The notes: generated by a model not told the origin, from the sequence alone. 64,000 nucleotides of DNA from Actinomadura macrotermitis (GCF_009604375.1 NZ_WEGH01000002.1:1636073-1700072), one strand, 5' to 3'. Counted from the stretch's first letter, positions 7,416 to 16,950 are shown. Program-made: numbers and translations.

Positions 7416-8351
7416 TTACGGGTGGTGTGCCGGGGTCGTGCTCATGTGCCAGCCGTCGCAGCGTGGTCCGAGGAGGTCGGTGGACCAGCCGGCGAGGTCG
7501 ACGGCCGCGTCGTAGACGGCGTCGCCGAACGCCACGATGGCCCGGTGCGGGTCGGGTGCCTCGCGCAGGACGCGCCAGGGCAGCTGGACCAGGCCGGCGG
7601 CGGAGTTCCAGGTCGCGCCGTCGACGCCCCAGGAGCGGCCGTCCATGCCGTCGGGCTGCGGCCAGATGTAGGCGTACATGCCCGGGTCGGTCTCGGCGTC
7701 GCCGAGGGAGAAGCCGACCGAGACGTACTCGGTCAGCTCGCCGTTCTGCTGGAACGCCGGGAGGTCCCGGCGCGGGGTGGTGCGATGCGGGCGGTACCGC
7801 GTCGCGGACAGGTCGAAGCCGCCCCACATGACGCCGACGCGCGGGCGATGGCCCTGGAAGGGGGCCTGCCACGCCTCCAGGCCCGCGGCGGCCAGGTCGA
7901 AGGCGCGCCAGACGAGACGGGCGGCGCCCGCGTCCCAGGGGCGGTGCTCGCGGTCGTCCTCGAACTTCGGCGCGGACCCCGGGATCTCGCAGATCCGGGT
8001 CGAGCGCGGCGCCGGGATGCCGAGCTCCGCCGCCGCTTCGCGGAACGCGACGAAGCGGTCGGCCACCGAGTGGTCCGCCAGCGGCAGCGTGGCCGAGCCG
8101 CTGTCGGCCTCGATGAGCATGTCGCCGTCGAGCAGCCGGTAGTGCACGGCGAAGGCGACGTCGCCCTGCCGGTAGGTGGGTGTCCGCAGGCCTCGCGGGG
8201 TGACGTCGAGGACGACGTTGCCCCAGCCGGTCTCAAAGGGCATGTCGAGGGAGTATTTACCGCCGATCTGCACCAGCGGATTCAGGTATTCGACCAGCGG
8301 CCCCACCCTCTCCCAGGAGAGCTCCGGCCACACGTCACTTCTCCCGCCCAT
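7416..8351 (-). CDS. DUF5996 family protein
   Basis: I start this at ATG 8351 (MGGRSDVWPELSW), giving about 311 residues; the reading frame is open further upstream, but that part has no family-like sequence. Recognisable DUF5996 features include the opening WPELSWERVGPLVEYLNPLVQIGGKYSL, a beta-rich middle (GVMWGGFDLSATRY) and the C-terminal YAYIWPQPDGM and WRVLREAPDP. The function of the family is not established. No membrane segment or signal peptide is visible, so it should be cytosolic. It lies 93 bp downstream of the conservon and on the same strand. Confidence 0.8.
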   Translation of the reverse strand: MGGRSDVWPELSWERVGPLVEYLNPLVQIGGKYSLDMPFETGWGNVVLDVTPRGLRTPTYRQGDVAFAVHYRLLDGDMLIEADSGSATLPLADHSVADRFVAFREAAAELGIPAPRSTRICEIPGSAPKFEDDREHRPWDAGAARLVWRAFDLAAAGLEAWQAPFQGHRPRVGVMWGGFDLSATRYRPHRTTPRRDLPAFQQNGELTEYVSVGFSLGDAETDPGMYAYIWPQPDGMDGRSWGVDGATWNSAAGLVQLPWRVLREAPDPHRAIVAFGDAVYDAAVDLAGWSTDLLGPRCDGWHMSTTPAHHP

Positions 8352-8444
8352 ACGCGCCTTCCCCCTCCGGAAGCTGCCCTCCCTCACCCCTGTATCCGCC
8401 CGCGAGCCCTCCGAATGCCTCAAGCAGCCCAAATCTCCCTGCGG

Positions 8445-9026
8445 TCAGCCGTCCGCGCCCACGATCACGCTGTCCAGCAGCGCCAGCAGGACCTGCTTGA
8501 CCGACGCGCGGTCGCGCGCGTCGCAGGGCACCAGCGGGATCCGGTCCGGGACGCCGAGCGCTTCGCGCACCTCCTCGGTGTCGTAGCGGCGGCCACCGGG
8601 GAACTGGTTGATCCCGATCGCGATCGGGATGCCGGTCTCCTCGAAGAAGTCCAGTGCGGGGAACGCCTGGTCGATACGGCGCGTGTCCAGCAGGATCACC
8701 GACCCGATCGCGCCCTCCACCAGGTCGTCCCACAGGAAGGCGAACCGCTCCTGGCCCGGCGTGCCGAACATGTAGAGCACGACGCCCTCGTCCAGGGTGA
8801 TGCGGCCGAAGTCGAAGGCGACCGTCGTGGTGGTCTTGGTGGCGACCCCGCCGGTGTCGTCGATGCCCGCCGCCGCCTCGGTCATGGCCGCCTCGGTGGT
8901 GAGCGGCCGGATCTCGGAGACGGCGCCGACGAAGGTGGTCTTGCCGACCCCGAAGCCGCCGGAGACGATGATCTTGGCGGAGAGGACGGGGCCGTCGGCC
9001 ACCGGCGGGTCAGAGCGCACGGACAC
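8445..9026 (-). CDS. cvnD: Conservon GTP-binding protein (CvnD-type)
   Basis: The 193-residue small GTPase carries P-loop GGFGVGKTT (about 23-31), switch region TTTTVAFDFGRI, DTPG-like MFGTPGQERF (about 86-95) and the base-specificity-like INQFPGG. In Streptomyces, CvnD proteins are the GTP-binding members of membrane-associated complexes with CvnA-C and resemble eukaryotic small G proteins. The start overlaps the end of the cvnC-type gene by 17 bp, so the four genes form one tightly coupled operon. It is the last gene; no cytochrome P450 (cvnE) follows. Confidence 0.92.
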   Translation of the reverse strand: MSVRSDPPVADGPVLSAKIIVSGGFGVGKTTFVGAVSEIRPLTTEAAMTEAAAGIDDTGGVATKTTTTVAFDFGRITLDEGVVLYMFGTPGQERFAFLWDDLVEGAIGSVILLDTRRIDQAFPALDFFEETGIPIAIGINQFPGGRRYDTEEVREALGVPDRIPLVPCDARDRASVKQVLLALLDSVIVGADG

Positions 9027-9387
9027 CGTCGCGGATCCTCTCCAGCAGGGCCAGGGACGGATGGCCGGGGGAGTGCGGCACGGTGACGTGCCGGTGCACG
9101 GTGACCAGGCCCTCGGCGATGAGGTCGGCGACCAGCACGCGGGCCACCCCGACCGGGACGCGCAGCAGGTGGGCCGCCTCGGCGACGGCCAGCGGGCGCT
9201 GGCACGCCTCCACGATGCGCCGCCGCTCGAAGCCGAGCGGCGCCGAAAGGGCCGCGGGCAGCGCGGTGATCATGGTCTCGACCCGCAGCCGGCCGTCGAC
9301 GGGGCGGGTCCGGCCGCCGGTGACGATGAACGGGCGCACGAACCCGTCGGCGTCGGGATCGGGGTTCCAGCGTTCGGGCCCGCTCAT
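9010..9387 (-). CDS. cvnC: Conservon DUF742 protein (CvnC-type)
   Basis: The 125-residue protein starts at MSGPERWN (ATG 9387), overlapping the stop of the roadblock gene by 4 bp. The sequence FVRPFIVTGGRTRPVDGRLRVETMITALP followed by a winged-helix-like RRIVEACQRPLAVAEAAHLLRVPVGVARVLVADLIAEGLVTVHR is the standard DUF742 pattern. In conservons it is thought to link the sensor kinase-like protein and the GTPase. It has no enzymatic motif. Confidence 0.92.
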   Translation of the reverse strand: MSGPERWNPDPDADGFVRPFIVTGGRTRPVDGRLRVETMITALPAALSAPLGFERRRIVEACQRPLAVAEAAHLLRVPVGVARVLVADLIAEGLVTVHRHVTVPHSPGHPSLALLERIRDGVRAL

Positions 9388-9815
9388 CGCGACGCCCGAT
9401 CCCGCCGGAGGACCCCGTTCTTCAGCTCGGTCACCGTCCGCGGGGTCAGCAGCGCGCCGAAGCGGTCGCACAGCGCGGCCATCTCATGGCCGACCAGCCC
9501 GAGGTCGCAGCCTCCCGCGGCCACCACGCCGAGGCAGCTGCCGTCCGAGATGGCCGACACCAGCAGGAACCCCCGGCGCATCTCGATCATCACGAGCTTC
9601 AGCCCCGCGAAGTCGTAGTGCCGCGAGGCGCTGCGCGCCAGGCTCGTCACGCCCGACACGATCGCGCCGAGGTGCTCGGCGCCCGCCCGGTCCAGCCCCT
9701 CCGACATGGCCATCAGCAGCCCGTCCGACGACACCGCCACCGCGTGGACGACGCCGTCGGTCTCCCGGACGAAGCTGCCCAGCAGCCAGTTGAAGCTCTG
9801 TGCCTCCGACATCAT
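9384..9815 (-). CDS. cvnB: Roadblock/LC7 domain protein (CvnB-type)
   Basis: The 143-residue roadblock/LC7 protein contains FNWLLGSFVRETDGVVHAVAVSSDGLLMA and GFLLVSAISDGSCLGVVA. This is the MglB-like fold that regulates small GTPases, here presumably the CvnD-type protein two genes on. Its ATG overlaps the stop of the kinase gene by 4 bp, and AGGAGAG precedes it. The C-terminal tail is basic. Confidence 0.92.
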   Translation of the reverse strand: MMSEAQSFNWLLGSFVRETDGVVHAVAVSSDGLLMAMSEGLDRAGAEHLGAIVSGVTSLARSASRHYDFAGLKLVMIEMRRGFLLVSAISDGSCLGVVAAGGCDLGLVGHEMAALCDRFGALLTPRTVTELKNGVLRRDRASR

Positions 9816-12109
9816 CGCTCTCCTGTTCTCTCGTCACGCGGACGCGCGGGCGGGCCGGCCTCCGTGGCCCGGTGAACGCCCGAGCGGAAGGCGTCGAGCA
9901 TCGACCGCACCTGGTCCGGTGTGCGTTCCGGTTCCGCATGGGGCGGGTGCTCCGGCGGCGGCGCGGGCCGTTGCGGCCTGCGGAGCGCGCCTTCGCGCGG
10001 CCGGCGTTTCGCCAGCCCGTTGCGGGTCGTCGCGACGTCGTCCGGCGGGTCCGCGGCGGGGGCGGGCGCCGCGGCCGCGGCGGCGCGCTCCGGCGTGCCG
10101 CCGGAGGGCGGGGGCGCCGCCATCGCGGCGACGGGTTCGGGCGCCGGCCGCCCGGCCGGCGCCAGCACGCTCCCGGGGAGCGCGATCCGGGCCGTGACGC
10201 CGTTCAGCGGGGAGTCGTGCAGCCACACCTTGATGCCCAGGCGTTCGGCGAGGCGGCCCACGACGTAGTGCCCGAGATCGCGCGCCGGCGCGACCAGGAA
10301 GCTCTGCTCGCCGCGCAGGCGGGCGTTGGCCGTGGCCATCGCCTCGGCGTCCATGCCGAGGCCCTGGTCCACGATCGCGATGTGGTAGGACGAGCCGTCG
10401 CTGCGCGCGTGCACCTCCACCTCCCGGTCGGGGGGCGAGAACGTCAGCGCGTTCTCGACGAGCTCGGCGAGCAGGTGCGCGATCTCGGCCGCCACCGTCC
10501 CCTTGACCGCGGCCTCGTCGGCGCGGCGCAGCAGGACCCGGCGGTAGTCCTCGACCTCGGCGAACGCCGCGCGCAGGACGTCGCCCACGGGGACCGTTCC
10601 CGTCGCGCGGCGGGGGCTGTGCTCGCCCACCAGGACCAGCAGGCTCTCGGCGTTGCGGCGCATGCGCGTGGCCAGGTGGTCGAGCTCGAAGAGGTTCGCG
10701 AGCGCGCCCGGGTCCTCCTCCTCGCGTTCCAGCGCGCTGATGAAGCCGAGCTGGCGGCGGACCAGGTTCTGGTTGCGGCGCCCGAGGTTGGCCAGCGACT
10801 CGGCGGTGTTGTGCCGCATGACGGCCTGCTCGGCCGCGAGCCGCACCGCCGTCCGCTGCAGGTCGTCCAGCGCCTCGGCGACGTCGGCGAACTCGTCGGC
10901 CCGCCGGGTCAGCCGGGAACGCGGCAGGTCGGGCACCACCGAGCCGGGGTCCTCGGCGGCCTGGATGCGCGCCACGGCCGCGGGCAGCCGGCGCTCGGCC
11001 GTCTCGTGCCCCTCGGCCGCCAGCAGCCGCAGCGGCCGGACGATCGAGCCGAAGGCGTACAGCCACAGCAGGACGGCCGTCACCAGCGTGGCCGCGGCCG
11101 CACCGGCGTAGAGCGCCAGGGTCCGGCGCGCGCCGGCCTCGATCCGCAGCGCGCGGGCCCGCACGTCCTCGCCGATCGCGTGCTGGACGGTGCGCAGGTC
11201 GTCGACCAGCGTGGTCATCGCCGCCCACCACCTGGCCGGGGCGAGCCGGAGGCGCTGCCCCGCCGCCCCGTCGAGGGCGCGCTGCTCGTAGGCCGCGGCG
11301 GCGATCGCCTGGGGCGTCCGCTCGGCGCCCTCCAGGGCCGCGGCCCGCCGGGGCGCGGCCACCCGGCGGAACCGGGCCAGCGCGTCGAGCTTGGCGGCGC
11401 GGACCTGGGCGAACCGGAGGTAGTCGTCCTGGGTGAACCGGCCCGCGGCGAAGACGCCGTTGAGGTGGCCGCGCTCCAGGGCGGTGGCCTCCTTGGCCTC
11501 GCCCAGCACGCCGAGGGCCTCCAGCCCCAGCCGGAGCGTGCGGTCCTCGCGGCCGGCGGAGGCGTCCGCGGACACGGTGTTCAGCGCCGTGACGGCGGCG
11601 GTGTAGTAGTCGAGCGCGGCGGCGCGCCGCGTCCGGCCCGCGTCGATCGAGCCGCGGACGGCGCCCAGCGTGCCGAGCCGGCCGAGCGCCTCCCGGACGG
11701 CCCGCGGCACCGCGCCGCCGGTGTCGCCGAGGCGCCGGTCCAGTGCCGCGCGGGCCCGGTCGGAGGCGCGGCGCTGGGCGTCCACCTGCGGGCGGTACTG
11801 CCCGGCGCCGCCGAGCAGGCCGCTGGTCACCCCGCGTTCGCGCTGCAGCGAGTGGACCAGGTCCTGCACGGCCAGGATCAGCTCGATGTCCGACACGGCC
11901 GTGCCGGCGTCCGCGGCCACCCGGAACCGCCCGGCGACGCCGAGGCCCGCCAGCGCGATGAGCAGCGCCGTGGGCAGGGCCAGGATGATCCCCAGCCGGG
12001 CGCGGATGGTGCGCGCCGGGGCCAGCAGCCGGCGATCGCGCTCGGCCGGCGCGCCGTGGCCGTGCTCCGATCCCCGTTTTCTGGCGGGTGCGCGATGGCG
12101 GGGGCTCAT
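9812..12109 (-). CDS. cvnA: Nitrate/nitrite-sensor-type histidine kinase (CvnA-type)
   Basis: The protein has 765 residues. A transmembrane helix near 38-60 is followed by a long extracytoplasmic helical NIT-type domain (about 75-305, with QRERGVTSGLL), a second helix near 312-335 and a HAMP-like linker. The dimerisation segment reads RRNQNLVRRQLGFISALERE...LFELDHLATRMRRNAESLLVL, then a HATPase domain with N box LLAELVENALTFSPP (about 545-560) and GLGM. The tail is long, Pro/Ala-rich and probably disordered. It heads the cvnABCD-type operon. This subfamily often lacks a clear partner response regulator, and none is next to it here. The stimulus is unknown; NIT domains in other proteins sense nitrate or nitrite. 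Confidence 0.92.
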   Translation of the reverse strand: MSPRHRAPARKRGSEHGHGAPAERDRRLLAPARTIRARLGIILALPTALLIALAGLGVAGRFRVAADAGTAVSDIELILAVQDLVHSLQRERGVTSGLLGGAGQYRPQVDAQRRASDRARAALDRRLGDTGGAVPRAVREALGRLGTLGAVRGSIDAGRTRRAAALDYYTAAVTALNTVSADASAGREDRTLRLGLEALGVLGEAKEATALERGHLNGVFAAGRFTQDDYLRFAQVRAAKLDALARFRRVAAPRRAAALEGAERTPQAIAAAAYEQRALDGAAGQRLRLAPARWWAAMTTLVDDLRTVQHAIGEDVRARALRIEAGARRTLALYAGAAAATLVTAVLLWLYAFGSIVRPLRLLAAEGHETAERRLPAAVARIQAAEDPGSVVPDLPRSRLTRRADEFADVAEALDDLQRTAVRLAAEQAVMRHNTAESLANLGRRNQNLVRRQLGFISALEREEEDPGALANLFELDHLATRMRRNAESLLVLVGEHSPRRATGTVPVGDVLRAAFAEVEDYRRVLLRRADEAAVKGTVAAEIAHLLAELVENALTFSPPDREVEVHARSDGSSYHIAIVDQGLGMDAEAMATANARLRGEQSFLVAPARDLGHYVVGRLAERLGIKVWLHDSPLNGVTARIALPGSVLAPAGRPAPEPVAAMAAPPPSGGTPERAAAAAAPAPAADPPDDVATTRNGLAKRRPREGALRRPQRPAPPPEHPPHAEPERTPDQVRSMLDAFRSGVHRATEAGPPARPRDERTGER

Positions 12110-12500
12110 ACCCCGTCCTCAGCAGACTCGGCCTTCATCCACCCGATCCCCCTCATGGCCTGGGAGCGGCCGGGAACGTCCGCAGCGGCCCCGGCGGCTC
12201 GCAGCGACGCTAGGACCAGGGGATTTCAGGGCTGTTGCACGGTTGTGTTGAACGCATGGCGGGGCCATCACACGCCGGATACGGGCTCTGTGGCTTCCGT
12301 CATGGGGGTATCGCCCGCCCGGTGAATTCGAATGCGGCCCGAGTTCGACCGTCCGTTTGTTCACTCGAATTAACACCCCTGATCGACAGACTTGACTGTC
12401 CCTTGACTCTCGTCGGCGATAATCCTGCACGGGAGCCCCATATCTGGCGGTTTCTGACATCGATAGCGGTCCGCTCTGGGATCGCCGCCTAGGAGGACTT
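12110..12500. promoter_or_regulatory. 391-bp upstream region of the PI-PLC/chitinase gene
   Basis: No gene is supported here. It is the shared upstream region of the divergent conservon and the secreted fusion gene, and is more AT-rich than its surroundings from about 12310. TTGACT occurs twice (12392-12397 and 12403-12408) and GATAAT lies at 12418-12423. Neither pairing gives a 17-bp spacer, so I do not call a promoter. AGGAGGA (12491-12497) is the ribosome site of the next gene. Confidence 0.4.
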
Positions 12501-15500
12501 TTGTCTGTCCGATTGCGCCATTCCCGCCCGCCCTTATGGGCGGCCCGGCCGGTTCGCCGGCTGCTGGTCGCCGTCACCCTCGCCGTGACCAGCACGATCG
12601 CCGTGGTGGCCACCGCAGGCCCGGCCCTCGCCAACGAGTACTACAACAGCATTGAGGACGCGGCCCCCGCCAATGTCGACTGGATGAGCCGGGTCCCCGG
12701 CGACAAGAGCCTGGCCGACCTCTCCGTTCCCGGCACGCACGAAAGCGTCGCGTTATGCGGGTACCGCCGGGTCGACGGTGGCTGTGACCCGCTCAGCACC
12801 AGCATCTCCAAGACGCAGCAGGACTTCGGCTTCGGCGCCCCCACCCTGGGCAGGCAGCTCGACGCCGGGATCCGGGCCCTCGACATCCGGCTCCGGGTGA
12901 GCAAGGACGACGCCCTGAGCCTCACCGTCCACCACGGCACGTATTACCAGCAGGTCAACTTCAACGACCTCCTCGTCAAGCTCCGCGAGTTCCTCACCGC
13001 GCACCCGCGCGAGACGGTCTTCCTCAGCCTCAAGTTCGAGTGCGAGGGCGGCACCGCCTCCTGCTCGGACGCGGACGGCTATGCCGACAACACCTGGCGC
13101 CTGAAGGTCCTGCGGGGCTACCTGGAGGGCAAGCAGTGGACCGGCCAGGGGGACGAGACGCGGCCGGCCACCGATTTCGGCGGCCTCTTCTGGGGGCCGT
13201 CCGTCACCGGCGTCAGCCAGGCGGCCACTCCCACGCTCGGTGACGTGCGCGGCAAGCTGGTGCTCCTGGAGCTTCGCGGCCCCCACGGCGGCTACTTCGA
13301 CGGTTACGGCCTGAAGCAGGTCCAGGCGGGCCAGAACCACGAGAACAACGAGTACGTCCAGGACGACTACAACGTCCCGCAAATCGACGACATCAACGAC
13401 AAGTGGGAGAAGGTCCGCACTCACCTGCGCAAGACCAACGGGGTCTGGGACGCCAACCGCGGTGAGCAGGGACAGGCCTACAAGCCCGAGGCGATCTACC
13501 TCAACTACACCAGCGGCACCGGCTCGGGCGCCCACCCCTTCACCGTGGCCGGCGGCTCACCGACCGCGAACGGCGTCAACGAGTTCCTGATCCAATGCCT
13601 GCACAACACCAACGGCCGGTGCCCGGAGTTCTATCCGGGACGGTCCGGCAACTTCGGCGGCCGGACGTCGATGGACCGCGCCGGCATCGTCATGATGGAC
13701 TTCCCCGGCGGGCGGTTGATCGGCGACATCATCGCGCTCAACAGGTTCGGGCCCGACCCGGTGACCGCCAACGGCGGCGTCGGCGACCCGATGGAGGAGC
13801 ACCCCGGCGGTGACGACGGTGGCGCCCGGCCGGCCGCGTCCGGCGACTGCCGCCCGGACGGGATGACCCCCACCCCCGGCGTCGCGACCCCGTACTGCAG
13901 GATCTACCAGGGCGACGGCCGTGAGTGGCTCGGCCAGGGCCGGCCGCGGCGGGTGGTCGCCTACTTCAACGGCGGCCGCACCGGCGCCGACGGCACCCCG
14001 CACTACCTGGTCAAGAACATCCCGTGGTCCAAGGTCACGCACCTCAACTACGCCTTCGCCACCGTGGCGGACGACCAGATCTCGGTCGGCCCGGCGAACG
14101 CCGACAACCCGGCCATCGGCATGCAGTGGCCCGGTCAGCCCGGCGCCGAGATGGACCCGTCGCTGCCCTACAAGGGCCACTTCAACCTGCTCACCAAGTA
14201 CAAGAAGCTGCACCCGCGGGTGAAGACCCTGATCTCGGTGGGCGGCTGGGCCGGTTCCGGCGGCTTCTACGCGATGACCACCAACGCCGACGGCACCGTG
14301 AACCAGGGCGGGATCACCACCTTCTCGAACTCGGTGGTCGCCTTCCTGCGCACCTACGGCTTCGACGGGGTCGACATCGACTTCGAGTACCCGACGGTCC
14401 TCGACGGCACCGGCAACCCCGCGGACTGGAGCACGGCCGAGCCGCGGCGCCAGGGCCTGCCCGCCGGATACACCGCGCTGATGAAGACGCTGCGCGAGAC
14501 CCTGGACCGGGCCTCGGCGGCCGACGGCAGGTACTACATGATCACCTCGGCGTCGTCGGCCTCCGGCTACCTGGTCCGCGGCATGGCCAACCAGCAGGGC
14601 CTGCGCTACCAGGACTTCACCAACCTGATGGCCTACGACTACCACGGCACCTGGAACGACGTGGTGGGCCCGAACGCCGCGCTCTTCGACGACCACAAGG
14701 ACCCCGAGCTGGCCGATCTCTACAACACCCCGGAGTACGGCGGCATCGGCTACTTCAACACCGACTGGGCGCTGAAGTACCTGCGCGGTGCGTTGCAGGC
14801 CGGGCGGGTCAACATCGGCGTGCCGTACTACACGCGCGGCTGGAAGAACGTCACCGGCGGCACGAACGGCATGTGGGGCACATCGTCGAAGAGCGGCTGC
14901 GAGCCGGGGACCGGCGTCCGCCGGCCGTGCGGTGACGGCGCGGTCGGCATCGACAACATCTGGCACGACAACGCGTCCGGCGGCGGGGAGCTCGGCTCGG
15001 GCACCAGCCCGCTGTGGCACGCCAAGAACCTGGAACACAACATCCTCCCGAAGTACGCGCCCAACGTCGGCCTCACCCCGGACACGGACGAGGCCGACCG
15101 CCTCAGCGGCACCTACACCCGTTACTGGGACGACACGACGAAGACGGCGTGGCTGTGGAACAACGGCAAGAAGGTGTTCCTGTCCACCGAGGACGAGCAG
15201 AGCGTCGACGCCGTCGCCGAGCTGGTCCGCTCGACCGGCGCGGGCGGCGTGATGATGTGGGAGCTCGGCGGCGACTACGCGTGCCCGCAGAACGTGGACG
15301 CCGCGCACCCGTGCGGCATGGGCTACACGCTCACCACCCGGCTCAACGACGCGCTGGGCAACGCCGGCGCGTACGACCCCCGGCGCAGCTCCGGCAGCAG
15401 TGCCGCGGTGCCCGGGCAGACCGCCGCCCTCACCGTCGACCTGGTGAACTACCCGACCCGGGCCGCGAACCTGTGGCCGCTCACCCCGACACTGCGGATC

Positions 15501-16022
15501 ACCAACAACACCGGGCGCACCATCGGCGGCGGCAAGGACACGAAGCTGTCCTTCGACATCCCGGCGTCCACCTCGTCCTTGATCAAGGACGGTTACTGGC
15601 AGACCGGCGCCCAGGGCGGCCAGTGGCAGATCACCACCGGGACGACGTTCCACCGGATCAGCACCACGCTGGACTACTGCCAGATCATCCCGGCCGGCCA
15701 GAAGCTCGACCTGCCGATCATCTACTACCTGCCGGTCACCGGGCCGGTGAACACCACGTTCTCGGTCGGCGGCACGTCCTTCGCGCCGGTCACCGACGGC
15801 CTGCGCGGCGTCCCCGCCGGGACGGTCCCGGCCGGCGGCTGCGGCGCTCCGGCATGGGACGGCGCCAAGGTCTACAACCCGGCCGCACAGCCGATCGAGG
15901 AGACCACCGTGACCTACAACGGCAAGGTCTGGAAGGCCAAGTGGTGGACCCAGAACAACGCCCCCGGCACGGGTCCCGACGCGGACCACGAGCCGTGGAA
16001 GCTGGTGGGGCCGGCCGGCTGA
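12501..16022 (+). CDS. Secreted PI-PLC X-domain / GH18 chitinase fusion
   Basis: The 1173-residue protein starts at TTG 12501 after AGGAGGA. A Sec signal peptide ends at GPALAN. Residues about 60-415 form a PI-specific phospholipase C X-like domain: SVPGTHESVA and VHHGTYYQQ hold the two expected catalytic His, and RALDIRLR and FLSLKFE are typical strands. A Gly/Asp-rich linker follows. Residues about 485-890 are a GH18 domain with LISVGGWAGSGGF and the catalytic DxxDxDxE in GFDGVDIDFEYP, so it should hydrolyse beta-1,4-linked GlcNAc. A ~110-residue beta-rich module follows, and the last ~45 residues (YNGKVWKAKWWTQNNAPG) are a CBM5/12 chitin-binding domain. The two catalytic domains in one chain are unusual. 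The reading frame is intact throughout. Confidence 0.9.
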   Translation: MSVRLRHSRPPLWAARPVRRLLVAVTLAVTSTIAVVATAGPALANEYYNSIEDAAPANVDWMSRVPGDKSLADLSVPGTHESVALCGYRRVDGGCDPLSTSISKTQQDFGFGAPTLGRQLDAGIRALDIRLRVSKDDALSLTVHHGTYYQQVNFNDLLVKLREFLTAHPRETVFLSLKFECEGGTASCSDADGYADNTWRLKVLRGYLEGKQWTGQGDETRPATDFGGLFWGPSVTGVSQAATPTLGDVRGKLVLLELRGPHGGYFDGYGLKQVQAGQNHENNEYVQDDYNVPQIDDINDKWEKVRTHLRKTNGVWDANRGEQGQAYKPEAIYLNYTSGTGSGAHPFTVAGGSPTANGVNEFLIQCLHNTNGRCPEFYPGRSGNFGGRTSMDRAGIVMMDFPGGRLIGDIIALNRFGPDPVTANGGVGDPMEEHPGGDDGGARPAASGDCRPDGMTPTPGVATPYCRIYQGDGREWLGQGRPRRVVAYFNGGRTGADGTPHYLVKNIPWSKVTHLNYAFATVADDQISVGPANADNPAIGMQWPGQPGAEMDPSLPYKGHFNLLTKYKKLHPRVKTLISVGGWAGSGGFYAMTTNADGTVNQGGITTFSNSVVAFLRTYGFDGVDIDFEYPTVLDGTGNPADWSTAEPRRQGLPAGYTALMKTLRETLDRASAADGRYYMITSASSASGYLVRGMANQQGLRYQDFTNLMAYDYHGTWNDVVGPNAALFDDHKDPELADLYNTPEYGGIGYFNTDWALKYLRGALQAGRVNIGVPYYTRGWKNVTGGTNGMWGTSSKSGCEPGTGVRRPCGDGAVGIDNIWHDNASGGGELGSGTSPLWHAKNLEHNILPKYAPNVGLTPDTDEADRLSGTYTRYWDDTTKTAWLWNNGKKVFLSTEDEQSVDAVAELVRSTGAGGVMMWELGGDYACPQNVDAAHPCGMGYTLTTRLNDALGNAGAYDPRRSSGSSAAVPGQTAALTVDLVNYPTRAANLWPLTPTLRITNNTGRTIGGGKDTKLSFDIPASTSSLIKDGYWQTGAQGGQWQITTGTTFHRISTTLDYCQIIPAGQKLDLPIIYYLPVTGPVNTTFSVGGTSFAPVTDGLRGVPAGTVPAGGCGAPAWDGAKVYNPAAQPIEETTVTYNGKVWKAKWWTQNNAPGTGPDADHEPWKLVGPAG

Positions 16023-16050
16023 CGGCGCGTTAGCGCGCAACCGCCGGGGG

Positions 16051-16089
16051 AGGCCCGGCCCGCTCCGATCATCAGAGCGGGCCGGGCCT
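16051..16089. terminator. Bidirectional terminator hairpin
   Basis: A 15-bp perfect stem (AGGCCCGGCCCGCTC pairing with its complement) closes a 9-nt loop. It lies between the convergent chitinase fusion and the exported protein gene, 7 bp from the latter's stop. Confidence 0.85.
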
Positions 16090-16095
16090 CGTGGG

Positions 16096-16950
16096 TCAGC
16101 GGCGGAAAGCGTAGACGGTGGTGTCGGCGTCGCACGGGGCGGGCGGGACGACCTCGACGCGCAGCAGGCCGGTGGCGCGGTCGTAGTCGACGCCTTCGGT
16201 CTCGAACTCGCCGGTGCACTTGCTGATCAGCGGGACCTGGCCGAGCGAGGTCACGCGGGCGGTGGTGTCACCGGCGCGCAGCGGCCGGTGCAGCTTGATC
16301 TGGAGCAGCTGCTTGGTGGTCGGGAACAGGTCGGTGCCGGTGTCGTCGGTCGCGCAGACCAGCGTGGTGGGGTTGACGAAGTCGCAGCCCTGGACGTCGC
16401 GGACCGGGCGGTCCAGCTTGATCTGGCCGGCGAGCCGGAGCGTTCCACCGGTGCGGGCGGTCGCGGGGTTGAGGATCGGCGTGGGCAGCACCAGCAGGCG
16501 GTCCATCGTGCCCCACTCGCCGCTGACCAGCCACTGGCCGTCGGGGGAGACGGCGGCGTAGGAGTTGTTCATCAGCTCGCCGGGGGCCAGCGGGTGGACG
16601 TACCGGTACTGCTTCCCGCCGGGCGTCGTGACGTAGAACATCTTCGCGGCGGGGTCGGCGGCGGTCCACTGGTAGGCGTCGAAGATGTGGCCCCGGGCGG
16701 AGTCGGGGTCGCCGACGTGGCCCCAGCCCGCGGCCCGCAGCGAGTCGGGCACCGTGCCGTTCCCGGCGAAGTGCAGCCCCTTGCCGGCCACGGTGGTCAG
16801 GCCCTGGTTGGCGAGGGACGACGGCTGCTCGGTGCTGCCGGCCGGCTTCCAGGGGCCGAGCCGGGAGTCGTCGGCCGCGGCCGTCCCGGCGAAGGTGAGG
16901 ACGAGCGCGGCGGCGGCCGTCAGGCAGCGCGCGATACGTGATCTGAACAT
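16096..16950 (-). CDS. Exported protein of unknown function
   Basis: The 284-residue protein starts at ATG 16950 with a clear Sec signal peptide ending TAAADD; an in-frame GTG at 17028 would add 26 residues ahead of it. The mature part is beta-rich with repeated short strands (QYRYVHPLAPGELMNNSYAAVSPDGQW, RLLVLPTPI, VRDVQGCDFVNPTTLVCATDD). This suggests a beta-propeller-like fold, and two Cys could form a disulphide. I recognise no enzymatic motif or family. It is divergent from the PHP-domain gene. Confidence 0.75.
   Translation of the reverse strand: MFRSRIARCLTAAAALVLTFAGTAAADDSRLGPWKPAGSTEQPSSLANQGLTTVAGKGLHFAGNGTVPDSLRAAGWGHVGDPDSARGHIFDAYQWTAADPAAKMFYVTTPGGKQYRYVHPLAPGELMNNSYAAVSPDGQWLVSGEWGTMDRLLVLPTPILNPATARTGGTLRLAGQIKLDRPVRDVQGCDFVNPTTLVCATDDTGTDLFPTTKQLLQIKLHRPLRAGDTTARVTSLGQVPLISKCTGEFETEGVDYDRATGLLRVEVVPPAPCDADTTVYAFRR

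Noticed and set aside
7300..7872. A gene ending in an acidic peptide near 7300-7400
   Set aside because: Most of the frame is the out-of-frame antisense of the DUF5996 gene region, with no start or ribosome site near the plausible peptide.
12392..12423. Promoter for the chitinase fusion (TTGACT plus GATAAT)
   Set aside because: Spacers of 20 and 9 bp do not fit; no chitinase-type direct repeat or DasR-like site is visible either.
12235..12492. Small ORF of 85 codons ahead of the chitinase fusion
   Set aside because: No ribosome site, no recognisable protein, and it lies in the likely promoter region.
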